Shown here: positions 1 through 5,993 of the stretch, piece after piece | How the letters are laid out: every line of letters begins with the position of its first letter | Position numbering within the stretch: position 1 is the stretch's first letter | Source of the DNA: Candidatus Babeliales bacterium | GTDB taxonomy: Bacteria > Babelota > Babeliae > Babelales > Vermiphilaceae | Reading direction: 5' to 3' | DNA: 10,052 nucleotides | Assembly (NCBI GenBank): GCA_020053845.1 | Contig: JAGVMI010000114.1 | Span: 1-10,052 of the forward strand | Translations under genes and position numbers: made by a program | The notes under the pieces: generated by a model | The model's input: only the letters and a program-made list of their open reading frames with translations | What the model was told of the DNA's origin: nothing | Database searches by the model: none

Positions 1-578
1 GTTACAGCAAGATATGTTTTGTGAATGGTGCGATCGCGAAACATTTTACCAAATTGGATGTGTGCGTATGTGGTGCGCGGAATAATCATGAGCCCTGAGG
101 TATCTTTATCAAGACGATGAATAATGCCCGGGCGATCGGCGTAGCCAACCTTGCTTATCTCTTGATAGTTGTAGAGCACCCAGTCTACGAGCGTGAGATC
201 ATTAGCATCGGGCTTGGGTGCATGCACCATAAGACCAGCGGGCTTATTGATCACGATAAAGTGATCGTGCTCGTATACAATTGTAACACCCAAATCAACA
301 TGGGCAACCTGCGCCGGCTGCACCTCGCGTGCAGGCGGAAATTGCACAACAACAGTATCACCCGTTTGTACCTTGACGCCTGATTTATCAAGCAGACGAT
401 CATTGTACGTTACGCGTGATGACTCGATAAGACGTTGAAAAAAGCTGCGAGAATAGAGGGCGAATTGTTTGCTGATGTAACTGTCTATCCGGATGCCTGA
501 ATCTTCAGCGGACACCTTAAGCGTAAAGACGCTCTCGGGTGCCACAAGACCACTTCTCTCAATTATTTGTGTCCCCAT
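1..578 (-). CDS. rluD: RluA/RluD-family 23S rRNA pseudouridine synthase, 3' part beyond window
   Basis: The reverse strand encodes 192 residues from ATG 578 and runs off the left edge without a stop. Residues about 17-80 form an S4-type RNA-binding domain (RIDSYISKQF...SRSFFQRLIESSRV...). The catalytic domain follows, with INKPAGLMVH at 110-119 and the family signature HRLDKDTSG at 154-162; Asp157 is the expected catalytic nucleophile. Such enzymes isomerise uridines in 23S rRNA; S4 plus catalytic domain is the RluC/RluD architecture. RluD itself modifies the helix 69 loop, but I cannot separate RluD from RluC-like members here, so the symbol is tentative. The family usually has about 300-330 residues, so roughly one third is missing, by truncation at the window edge rather than by mutation. 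ATG 578 is chosen because an in-frame TAG lies just upstream. Its Shine-Dalgarno is weak (GAAAAG). A good promoter lies about 50 bases upstream. Confidence 0.9.
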   Translation of the reverse strand, partial: MGTQIIERSGLVAPESVFTLKVSAEDSGIRIDSYISKQFALYSRSFFQRLIESSRVTYNDRLLDKSGVKVQTGDTVVVQFPPAREVQPAQVAHVDLGVTIVYEHDHFIVINKPAGLMVHAPKPDANDLTLVDWVLYNYQEISKVGYADRPGIIHRLDKDTSGLMIIPRTTYAHIQFGKMFRDRTIHKTYLAV

Positions 579-625
579 GCTTTTCAGTTGATAAAAAATG
601 TACTGATTAAAGCCCTACATGTACC

Positions 626-653
626 ATAATAATCCCCGAGGGGTTAAAGTCAA
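626..653 (-). promoter_or_regulatory. Sigma70-type promoter for the pseudouridine synthase gene
   Basis: Read on the minus strand, TTGACT (positions 653-648) and TATTAT (631-626) are separated by 16 bases. Each box differs from consensus at one position. Transcription would start near 615-620, leaving a leader of about 40 bases before ATG 578. The spacer contains CCCC-GA-GGGG (634-643), a small inverted repeat between the two boxes where a repressor could sit; that last point is speculation. Confidence 0.6.
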
Positions 654-655
654 AT

Positions 656-717
656 GGGCAATCGTTATTGCCCTAGGCCATGTAAGCGGCTAGACTGTCA
701 AATACCAAGGGGCTTAC
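656..717 (+). promoter_or_regulatory. Hairpins and weak promoter upstream of mgtE
   Basis: GGGCAAT (656-662) and ATTGCCC (667-673) form a perfect 7-bp stem with a CGTT loop. A second inverted repeat, GTAAGC (682-687) and GCTTAC (712-717), encloses 24 bases. A weak plus-strand promoter could overlap them: TTGCCC (668-673), 17-base spacer, TAGACT (691-696), four matches in each box. If so, the first hairpin sequence is an operator-like dyad over the -35 and the second lies in or near the transcribed leader. It does not show the conserved core I know for the M-box magnesium riboswitch. Confidence 0.25.
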
Positions 718-757
718 GATGTACGAGTAATCGATCGCGCAAGGTGAAGGGGTGTCC

Positions 758-2116
758 ATGGAAAGAACTAAAATTTTGCACGAAATAATCGATAATATCG
801 ATGCCGTAGCGGCGAAAGACACTCCGTGGGGAATTTCCCTTTGGCAGGCTTTCGTAGAGCTCCACGAGGCAGACATAGCCGATCTGCTCAGCCTTATGGG
901 CAAAGAGGATGCGAAAAAGCTCTTCGTGACACTACCCGAAACCAAACGCATAGACGTTTTTTCAGAGCTTTCCGAGGGCATGAAGGCTGCCATGCTTGGC
1001 TCACTTGATAAGCATGATCAAATTAAGCTTTTCGATGGCCTTCCCATTGATGAGCTCACTGACCTTTTTGATTATTTCTCCGATGAAGAACTAAAGCACT
1101 ACCTCAATCTGCTGCATGCAAAAGACCGTGAGCAGGTACTCTCTCTGATGCGCTTTGATCCAGAATCAGCGGGGGGTATTATGACCACGGATGTGATTAC
1201 CCTTATGTCTGACTATACCGTGGGCAAAAGCGTGAGCATTCTTCAGCGGTTGCGCCCACGCAAAGAGGTACATCAGCAGTTGTATGTGGTGAGTAGATCA
1301 AATCAGCTTATAGGGTACGTCAACCTTCAGGATTTAGTGCTCCAAAAGCCGTATGATCGCCTCGCTTCATTCTTGCATAAGAATGAACTTGTTGTGCGCG
1401 CCGATGAAGATCGTGAAAAGGTTGCAGGCCGGATGGTGCACTACGGGGTGATGACGGTGCCTGTAGTGGACGATAACAATATATTTTTAGGCATCATTCC
1501 CAGTGACACGTTGGTAGATGTACTTGTGGAAGAGGCGAGTGAAGACGTACAGCGTATGGCAGCCTTGGCGCCACTTAAGTATCCTTACTTTGAGACATCA
1601 TTTATAAGACTTTTTGCAGAGCGCGCTTCAATACTCGTGATATTGCTTCTTGCGGGATCGATATCCATGAGTGTGCTACAGGCATACGAAGCTGCACTTA
1701 CCGGGCTTTTGCTTGCCATAGTGCCTATGCTTACCAGTACCGGTGGCAACACAAGTAATCAGACTTCTGCAATGGTGATTCAGGGGCTTGCAACAGGTGA
1801 TATTGATACATCAAATGTGTTGCGCTTTTTAAGGCGCGAGTTTCTTATGGCATTGCTACTTGGCATAGTGCTTGGATCAACAGCACTTGTGCGCGTGCTT
1901 TTGACAGGCGGACTGTGGTGGGAAAGTCTTGCTGCAGGTACGGCAATATCAGCGATTGTGGTGACGTCAGTCGTTCTTGGTAGCGGAGTGCCACTTTTAC
2001 TCAAGCGCATGAACATAGATCCCGCATTTTCAGCAGGACCATTTCTTGCAACCGTTATGGACATCATCGGGGTGGTGATTTACTGTACTATTGTTAAATT
2101 GATGCTCGCGCGGTAG
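758..2116 (+). CDS. mgtE: MgtE magnesium channel/transporter
   Basis: This 452-residue inner-membrane protein has the full MgtE layout and the family's usual length. It has a helical N domain (about 1-133), a tandem CBS pair (about 137-260) starting at DPESAGGIMT (134-143), a connecting helix with basic and acidic residues, and a five-helix membrane domain (about 287-450). Pore signatures are present: PMLTSTGGNTSNQ (323-335) and DPAFSAGPFLATVMD (421-435). Asp435 matches the conserved pore aspartate that binds Mg2+ in characterised MgtE. In that family the cytosolic N and CBS domains sense Mg2+ and close the pore. ATG 758 is preferred over the upstream in-frame GTG at 752, because GAAGG (746-750) lies 7 bases before the ATG but touches the GTG. 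The gene is divergent from the pseudouridine synthase and looks monocistronic. No defect is visible. Confidence 0.95.
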   Translation: MERTKILHEIIDNIDAVAAKDTPWGISLWQAFVELHEADIADLLSLMGKEDAKKLFVTLPETKRIDVFSELSEGMKAAMLGSLDKHDQIKLFDGLPIDELTDLFDYFSDEELKHYLNLLHAKDREQVLSLMRFDPESAGGIMTTDVITLMSDYTVGKSVSILQRLRPRKEVHQQLYVVSRSNQLIGYVNLQDLVLQKPYDRLASFLHKNELVVRADEDREKVAGRMVHYGVMTVPVVDDNNIFLGIIPSDTLVDVLVEEASEDVQRMAALAPLKYPYFETSFIRLFAERASILVILLLAGSISMSVLQAYEAALTGLLLAIVPMLTSTGGNTSNQTSAMVIQGLATGDIDTSNVLRFLRREFLMALLLGIVLGSTALVRVLLTGGLWWESLAAGTAISAIVVTSVVLGSGVPLLLKRMNIDPAFSAGPFLATVMDIIGVVIYCTIVKLMLAR

Positions 2117-2137
2117 CGTGCATGCGCACTATTTCCC

Positions 2138-2166
2138 TTGACAAAAGTAACACTAACCGATACATT
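2138..2166 (+). promoter_or_regulatory. Promoter for the tRNA-Lys/tRNA-Glu pair
   Basis: A perfect -35 box TTGACA (2138-2143) is followed after 17 bases by TACATT (2161-2166, four of six matches). Transcription would start near 2173, about 60 bases before tRNA-Lys, which leaves a 5' leader for processing. The AT-rich stretch with TATAAA at 2213-2218 is an alternative -10 nearer the tRNA, but it lacks a convincing -35. Confidence 0.6.
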
Positions 2167-2231
2167 TTAACCTGATTTGTTCGCATAACCTGCTTACAGT
2201 CACATCTTTGAATATAAAAAGGTTGTAATCC

Positions 2232-2307
2232 GAGCCGCTAGCTCAGTCGGTAGAGCAACAGCCTTTTAAGCTGTGGGTCGTTGGTTCGAATCCAACGCGG
2301 CTCACCA
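2232..2307 (+). tRNA. tRNA-Lys (anticodon UUU)
   Basis: A complete 76-nt cloverleaf. The acceptor GAGCCGC (2232-2238) pairs with GCGGCTC (2297-2303). The D arm is GCTC/GAGC. The anticodon stem ACAGC/GCTGT encloses loop CTTTTAA, with anticodon TTT at 2265-2267. The T arm GTTGG/CCAAC has loop TTCGAAT. The discriminator base is A and CCA (2305-2307) is encoded in the DNA. No mismatch is visible in any stem. Confidence 0.97.
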
Positions 2308-2320
2308 AACTTTTTAATAC

Positions 2321-2398
2321 GTCCCCATCGTCTAGCCTGGTCTAGGACATCGCCCTTTCACGGCGAAAACAGGGGTTCAAATCCCCTTGGGGACGCCA
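2321..2398 (+). tRNA. tRNA-Glu (anticodon UUC)
   Basis: A complete 78-nt cloverleaf, 13 bases after tRNA-Lys and almost certainly on the same transcript. The acceptor GTCCCCA (2321-2327) pairs with TGGGGAC (2388-2394). The anticodon stem TCGCC/GGCGA encloses loop CTTTCAC, with anticodon TTC at 2357-2359. The T-arm GGGG/CCCC pairs around TTCAAAT. The discriminator is G and CCA (2396-2398) is encoded. The body closely follows the usual bacterial tRNA-Glu pattern. Confidence 0.97.
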
Positions 2399-2404
2399 GT
2401 CTTC

Positions 2405-2435
2405 GCTACTTCGTAGCTTCGTCTGGCTTTGCCAG
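2405..2435. other. Two tandem small hairpins after the tRNAs
   Basis: GCTAC-TTC-GTAGC (2405-2417) and CTGGC-TTT-GCCAG (2423-2435) are two perfect 5-bp stems with 3-base loops, separated by 5 bases and starting 7 bases after the tRNA-Glu CCA. They lie between the plus-strand tRNA transcript and the convergent methyltransferase gene. There is no U-run, so they are not a standard intrinsic terminator. They could be 3' processing or stability signals, or a copy of a dispersed palindromic element. Confidence 0.4.
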
Positions 2436-2465
2436 TTACACTAAACAATCAACATTACATAAACT

Positions 2466-3350
2466 TTATTCGGGCTTATGTGCAGTCAAGTGTACGCTTT
2501 TAAAGCGATACTCGATGTGTGATGCATCAATGCCTGTGCCCATGCTGCAGTACACGTCAACAACTTGTTGAGTAAATGCATTTTGCCTATCTTCATCCAG
2601 CATGCTCATGCCATAAGGCATCAATGAGCATCGTATCCACAAAGCGAATTCTTTTTTTGATGCAAACTTTATACGCTCTTCGTGCAGTTCACAGTGATCA
2701 ACAACAAGTCCTGCGCGTGTTGCATATTCACGCAGCTGCTCTGGCATGAAGCGTGTAGGTGTCTTATGTGCGTATGTGGTTATATGCGCCAAAAAAGTAT
2801 GCCATGATGGTTGCATCATAGTTGTGCATATAGCCTGAGCGAGGCGCGAATTACTTTGCGGTGCGCATGCTGTGATATCTGCTATGCCTGCAGGTGCAAG
2901 GTGTGCAGCAATATTATTAAATACTTCTTGAACCTGTTTGCGCGGTATCCAGTGAAGCGTGTGATAGCAGATAATAAGATCTGCGAGGGGAATGTTAAGC
3001 TCGTGCAAGCGGCAATTTTGAGCATGTGCGCATATGAGCGTGAGATTGGGGGTGTGAGCATGCTTTTTTTGCGCATATGTAATAAGGCGTTCATCAGCAT
3101 CAAGGGCTATCACCTGTGCTTGGGGATATCGTTGTGCAAGAGTGTTGCTTACATTGGCAGTGGCGCATCCAAGATCAATGATAGTGCGTGTTGTGGATGC
3201 TTGTATGTTTAATTGTGCAACGTTTTTAAGGCATGCATTATATTGATAGTCGGATGCAGCGTCGTAAAGTTCCGGCTCCCAATGTGCTGTAACAGCCTTG
3301 CCTATAGATGCCAGCATGGCTATGCAGATTAGTAACACATTCTTTTTCAT
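2466..3350 (-). CDS. Class I SAM-dependent methyltransferase with a signal peptide
   Basis: The protein has 294 residues. Residues 1-22 look like a signal peptide (MKKNVLLICIAMLASIGKA..., likely cut after TA at 22). A class I methyltransferase fold follows directly: WEPELYD (24-30), motif I IIDLGCATAN (57-66, usually DLGCGTG), the ribose-binding acid in IALDAD (81-86), and ADLIICYHTLHWIP (123-136). The W-x-P-E-L-Y opening and the HTLHWIP segment recall trans-aconitate and juvenile-hormone-acid O-methyltransferases, small-molecule carboxyl methylases. The substrate is unknown. ATG 3350 is chosen over an in-frame GTG at 3368 because GGAGG lies 10 bases before the ATG and overlaps the GTG. It is the second gene after the hemerythrin-like gene on the same strand. 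Export is odd, because SAM is cytosolic. The N-terminus could instead be a membrane anchor leaving the enzyme in the cytoplasm. Confidence 0.85.
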   Translation of the reverse strand: MKKNVLLICIAMLASIGKAVTAHWEPELYDAASDYQYNACLKNVAQLNIQASTTRTIIDLGCATANVSNTLAQRYPQAQVIALDADERLITYAQKKHAHTPNLTLICAHAQNCRLHELNIPLADLIICYHTLHWIPRKQVQEVFNNIAAHLAPAGIADITACAPQSNSRLAQAICTTMMQPSWHTFLAHITTYAHKTPTRFMPEQLREYATRAGLVVDHCELHEERIKFASKKEFALWIRCSLMPYGMSMLDEDRQNAFTQQVVDVYCSMGTGIDASHIEYRFKSVHLTAHKPE

Positions 3351-3375
3351 GACAATGCGTGCCTCCACAGAGTGA

Positions 3376-3444
3376 AGATGCTGAGCGCTAGTACCCTTGC
3401 CTCATCTAGAAGATAAGTAGCAATGCATCTATTGCTCAGCATCT
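3376..3444 (-). promoter_or_regulatory. Intergenic inverted repeat with a competing inner hairpin
   Basis: AGATGCTGAGC (3376-3386) and GCTCAGCATCT (3434-3444) are perfect 11-base complements enclosing 47 bases. Inside, AGCAAT (3419-3424) and ATTGCT (3431-3436) form a 6-bp stem with a 6-base loop. The second arm of the inner stem shares 3434-3436 with the long stem, so the two structures compete for those bases. The element lies in the 112-base gap between the hemerythrin-like gene and the methyltransferase gene and would be in their shared transcript. It has no U-run. A role in differential expression or RNA processing is possible. Confidence 0.45.
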
Positions 3445-3462
3445 GTACTACACTATGCCGAA

Positions 3463-4350
3463 TTATCTGCTTGTATCAGCGGGTGTAAACTGATCAAGAT
3501 CAAATATTCCGAGTTTTATCTCTAGTTGTGCAACAGCATCAGCAATCTTTTCAAAGCCTTGGTTGCCGAACAATTCATGTTCAAGGGCTTCAAACTTTTC
3601 GCTCAATGCATCAAATTCTTCTGGAGTTACTAGGCTGCGCACTTCGGGCAAGAGAATGGTATCTTCTTGCGCGGAGTGTGGACGGTATATAACGATGAAT
3701 TTCTTGAGCAATGATCTTATAGTGGTGCGCGTTGCTGGTGTGATAGGTCTGTTAGGGGAGCAGATTTCTAGAAGCCTGTTGGTGATTTTGCGCCCTTTGG
3801 TATGTTGATCACGCAGAGCTTTGATGAGAGCAACATGTCTGTCATTTTTTTCAAAAATAGGAAACAGATATTCTTCTTCTAACGCTTCATGATATTCTTC
3901 GATGAACTTTTTCATCAGGTCTGCTGCTGCATATACATCAGCTGCGGCAAACGATGTGTGCGAATCAATTCTATGTATAATGTCTTCATAAATAAGCAAA
4001 AGACGTCTTAAGATGCCGTGCTCACGCATGAGATCTTCTGTAAGAGGAATCTTGAATTCTTCGCGTTCTTCCTCTTGCGCAGCTGGTGCTTCTTCTTGAT
4101 TGCTTTCTTGCGGTGCGACTTGCTCTGCTGATGGAGCTTCTTCCTCTTGTGGTGCAATTTCTTCTTGTGCTGGAGCTACTTCTTCCTGTGGCGCCGGTGT
4201 TTCTTCTTGTGGTGCAGCCAGCTCTTGTTGTTGCGCAGAGATTTCTTCTTGTTGCTCATCACACATAATGAAAGATGGCTGGCACATGAGTGTGCAGATA
4301 AAGAATGTGCGTAGTGCACAACGGCCCAAAAATATTGCTATTTTTTCCAT
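3463..4350 (-). CDS. Exported hemerythrin-like (HHE) diiron protein
   Basis: The protein has 295 residues. A hydrophobic signal sequence covers about 1-30. Residues 31-98 are a Glu/Gln/Pro/Ala linker with repeated PQEE units. A four-helix HHE domain covers about 103-240. Probable iron ligands fall in the expected order: His111 (REHGILR), His154 and Glu158 (YHEALEEEYLFP), His183 (RDQHTKGRK), His225 and Glu229 (PHSAQEDTILLP). The family binds O2, NO or other oxidants at a diiron site, or helps repair iron-sulfur clusters (YtfE/RIC branch). Here the signal peptide places it outside the cytoplasm, so O2/NO sensing or scavenging at the envelope is more likely; this is inference. The C-terminal 55 residues are helical and unassigned. 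AAGGA (4356-4360) lies 5 bases before ATG 4350. It is divergent from the exported-protein array and upstream of the methyltransferase gene. Confidence 0.88.
   Translation of the reverse strand: MEKIAIFLGRCALRTFFICTLMCQPSFIMCDEQQEEISAQQQELAAPQEETPAPQEEVAPAQEEIAPQEEEAPSAEQVAPQESNQEEAPAAQEEEREEFKIPLTEDLMREHGILRRLLLIYEDIIHRIDSHTSFAAADVYAAADLMKKFIEEYHEALEEEYLFPIFEKNDRHVALIKALRDQHTKGRKITNRLLEICSPNRPITPATRTTIRSLLKKFIVIYRPHSAQEDTILLPEVRSLVTPEEFDALSEKFEALEHELFGNQGFEKIADAVAQLEIKLGIFDLDQFTPADTSR
4066..4218 (-). repeat. Degenerate PQEE-type coding repeat in the hemerythrin-like gene
   Basis: Residues 45-95 of the hemerythrin-like protein consist of imperfect units such as APQEE, APAQEE and APQES, built from codons GCA/CCA/CAA/GAA/GAG. 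The segment is strongly acidic and should be extended. It most likely spaces the diiron domain from the membrane or wall. The DNA repeat is prone to slippage, so linker length may vary between strains. Confidence 0.6.
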
Positions 4351-4403
4351 AGCATTCCTTTTTTTGGATACTACTGAAACTATACGATACGTATTTCATC
4401 ATA

Positions 4404-4412
4404 TGGCATAAT
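4404..4412 (+). promoter_or_regulatory. Extended -10 promoter for the exported-protein array
   Basis: TGGCATAAT matches the extended -10 form TGnTATAAT with one mismatch in the hexamer. The base positions expected for the -35 (4384-4389, ACGATA) match poorly, which is usual for extended -10 promoters. Transcription would begin near 4419, leaving a leader of about 54 bases before the 30-codon ORF. It lies in the divergent region shared with the hemerythrin-like gene. Confidence 0.4.
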
Positions 4413-4472
4413 AGTGGCTTTCTGTACAGCCTGTAGGTTGGGTATGCAGGAAATATCAGGCAGGAGCCTCAT

Positions 4473-4565
4473 ATGAGAGTGCTTGTAATTCTCTTATTTT
4501 TCATCACACTCATCTACGCATACAACTACCATATTCCTAGACTAAAAAAGCAGGAGATGTCATGA
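4473..4565 (+). CDS. 30-residue hydrophobic small protein or coupling leader peptide
   Basis: ATG 4473 is preceded by an excellent ribosome binding site, CAGGAG (4461-4466), with a 6-base spacer. The product has 30 residues, with a hydrophobic stretch VLVILLFFITLIYAY (3-17) followed by a short basic/polar end. It would be a single-pass membrane microprotein or a cleaved leader. Its stop TGA (4563-4565) overlaps the ATG of the next gene (4562-4564) as ATGA, the usual arrangement for translational coupling. The next gene's own GGAG lies inside the last codons of this ORF. I do not recognise the sequence. The ribosome binding site and overlap make translation likely, although the peptide may matter only through the act of translation. 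Confidence 0.6.
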   Translation: MRVLVILLFFITLIYAYNYHIPRLKKQEMS

Positions 4566-5275
4566 AGTGTCATATCAAAAGCATACTATTTTTCTGCATG
4601 ATCACAGGCTTTCAGAGTATTCAAGGCATGTGGGGCATGGGTGTAGGAGATAGAGGTGGGCAAAGATTTACTTATCCTGTACGTGGCTATATAGATCCTA
4701 ATGATACGAGCAGCAGTTCAGATAGCAGTTCGGATGAATCAGACACTTCTGAAATTAAAGCAGATGGTGATGATGATAAACTTTACTGCTCAATTGCACT
4801 GACTCAACCTGCTTTTAATGCTCAGAGGCTGTTAAGCAGTACGCAAAATGCTGAACGCATACCACAAAAAACTGGAGGTAGCTTTTCTCTGCTGCCCACT
4901 CCCGAAGGTCTTGCCGCGTTTAATACAGCAAGATATCTTTTGTTACCGCATGAAATAGAAGCAATGAATACTGAAGATAAGCGCGAAGAGGATATGCGGG
5001 CTGCGGATATCAAGCATTGGGAAAAGTTTTCCAATAAGCTGGAGAGGGAAAGTTTCATTTCCACTGGCGCTGATGACTTACGGTGTGTTGATACATATTC
5101 TGCCAGAGAACTGCACGATAAGCCTGGTGAAAAGATGAGTAAAGAGGTGCAAGCAATCCTGAAGCCCCTGCTAGTCAAAAAGTCACGCGCGCAGCAGAGC
5201 AGTACGAGGCAACTAGTAAGCAACAGTTCCAATCGCCGATTCAGCCATACACGTGCAAACAAGTTTAAACATTAA
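4562..5275 (+). CDS. Exported protein of unknown function with Ser/Asp tract
   Basis: The protein has 237 residues and no family I recognise. Residues 1-22 are a signal peptide with a clear hydrophobic core (SILFFCMITG), predicted to be cut before Met23. An acidic low-complexity segment (48-72) contains SSSSDSSSDESD and DGDDD and is likely flexible or cation-binding. A charged, probably helical middle (130-165) follows. The last 35 residues are very basic and Ser/Asn-rich (VKKSRAQQSSTRQ, then RRFSHTRANKFKH). Translation is probably coupled to the preceding 30-codon ORF by the ATGA overlap; GGAG also lies 5-6 bases before ATG 4562. The gene is followed after 18 bases by the next exported-protein gene. 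The acidic front and basic tail suggest electrostatic binding or self-association, but no function can be given. Confidence 0.85.
   Translation: MKCHIKSILFFCMITGFQSIQGMWGMGVGDRGGQRFTYPVRGYIDPNDTSSSSDSSSDESDTSEIKADGDDDKLYCSIALTQPAFNAQRLLSSTQNAERIPQKTGGSFSLLPTPEGLAAFNTARYLLLPHEIEAMNTEDKREEDMRAADIKHWEKFSNKLERESFISTGADDLRCVDTYSARELHDKPGEKMSKEVQAILKPLLVKKSRAQQSSTRQLVSNSSNRRFSHTRANKFKH
4712..4735 (+). repeat. Tandem 12-bp repeat encoding Ser-Ser-Ser-Asp
   Basis: AGCAGTTCAGAT (4712-4723) is followed directly by AGCAGTTCGGAT (4724-4735), with one silent difference. Each copy encodes SSSD. Whole-codon units suggest the Ser/Asp tract grew by slippage, and its length could vary between strains. Confidence 0.8.
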
Positions 5276-5293
5276 AAAAAGAAGACCGCCCTA

Positions 5294-5989
5294 ATGCGTG
5301 CAGTTGATTTATTGCTGGTAATAGTGAGCGCAACGTGTGCTATGAGCTATGCCATGGGGACTCGTGATGAGATCACTTATATGTACCCGCAACAAGCTGA
5401 AGAGTATTACAGTAAAAATATTAAAGCGTATTATACGCCCAATCCTATTCTACCTTACCAACAACTTTTTTGCGCTCACGCGCATCAGCACGCACATGAT
5501 CGCGTTGAACATAATAGCTCAGAGCATTACAACCATATGCTGCCTAGCAGTGTGGAACTTTTTTATGTGCTCAAAGCCCACAAAGTATTACAAGATCTTT
5601 CCGCGTTAAAGCAGTTGGCATGTTTATACAAAGATAAGTACGTGTGGGCGTATACGCGGGGTGACACCATAGCTATTTATATCAATGATGCTCGGTGGGC
5701 AAGATCAACGTTTTTCAATGTGTGGAATTTGCATACCTGCAAAAAAGCTAAACTCGATACACAAGCTGCGCGCATTGTATGGTTAAAGTTTGCGGTGGAG
5801 CATCTTTTTCAATCGAGGCCCGATATACATTTCCATGAAAAGATAAACGGGCATAAGCTTGCTTCCTATGCGATTTACGACATTGTAAGAAGACGTCGCC
5901 AGTTCACGCCTTTGACACAGAAGCATGTGGACCATCTCATTATAATTGCTGACAAGAAAAACCGACGCAGCAAGAAAGGGGTGAGGTGA
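5294..5989 (+). CDS. Exported His-rich protein of unknown function
   Basis: The protein has 231 residues and no family I recognise. The signal peptide (1-20, core LLLVIVSATCAM) is predicted to be cut after SYA, before Met21. Tyr-rich residues 29-56 follow. Then comes a striking His cluster: HAHQHAH at 62-68, with further His at 73, 78 and 81. A second group, HFHEKINGH, lies at 179-187. Alternating His residues commonly bind Zn, Ni or Cu, so extracytoplasmic metal binding is plausible but unproven. The C-terminus is basic (RRRRQ at 199-203 and KKNRRSKKGVR at 221-231). It starts 18 bases after the previous gene with only a weak purine-rich site (AAAGAAG), so coupling is likely. The stop context AGG-TGA leads into another open frame with more His (see 5994-6119), so a frameshifted or longer form is possible. 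Confidence 0.85.
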   Translation: MRAVDLLLVIVSATCAMSYAMGTRDEITYMYPQQAEEYYSKNIKAYYTPNPILPYQQLFCAHAHQHAHDRVEHNSSEHYNHMLPSSVELFYVLKAHKVLQDLSALKQLACLYKDKYVWAYTRGDTIAIYINDARWARSTFFNVWNLHTCKKAKLDTQAARIVWLKFAVEHLFQSRPDIHFHEKINGHKLASYAIYDIVRRRRQFTPLTQKHVDHLIIIADKKNRRSKKGVR

Positions 5990-5993
5990 AAAT

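Noticed and set aside
579..757. M-box (ykoK) magnesium riboswitch upstream of mgtE
   Set aside because: The gene would suit it, but I cannot find the conserved GTTAGGTGAGGC-like core or the expected long multi-stem layout; only short hairpins are present.
2232..2465. Integration of a mobile element at the tRNA pair
   Set aside because: tRNA genes are common integration sites, but there is no integrase gene, and I saw no direct repeat of either tRNA 3' end elsewhere in the window.
2281..2571. 96-codon open frame across the tRNAs
   Set aside because: It reads through both tRNAs and the hairpins and ends inside the methyltransferase gene on the other strand; an artefact of RNA-gene sequence.
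4086..4411. Plus-strand Cys/Ser- and Leu/Val-rich frames opposite the hemerythrin-like gene
   Set aside because: Antisense shadows of the PQEE repeat; their composition follows directly from the repeated codons, and there is no ribosome binding site.
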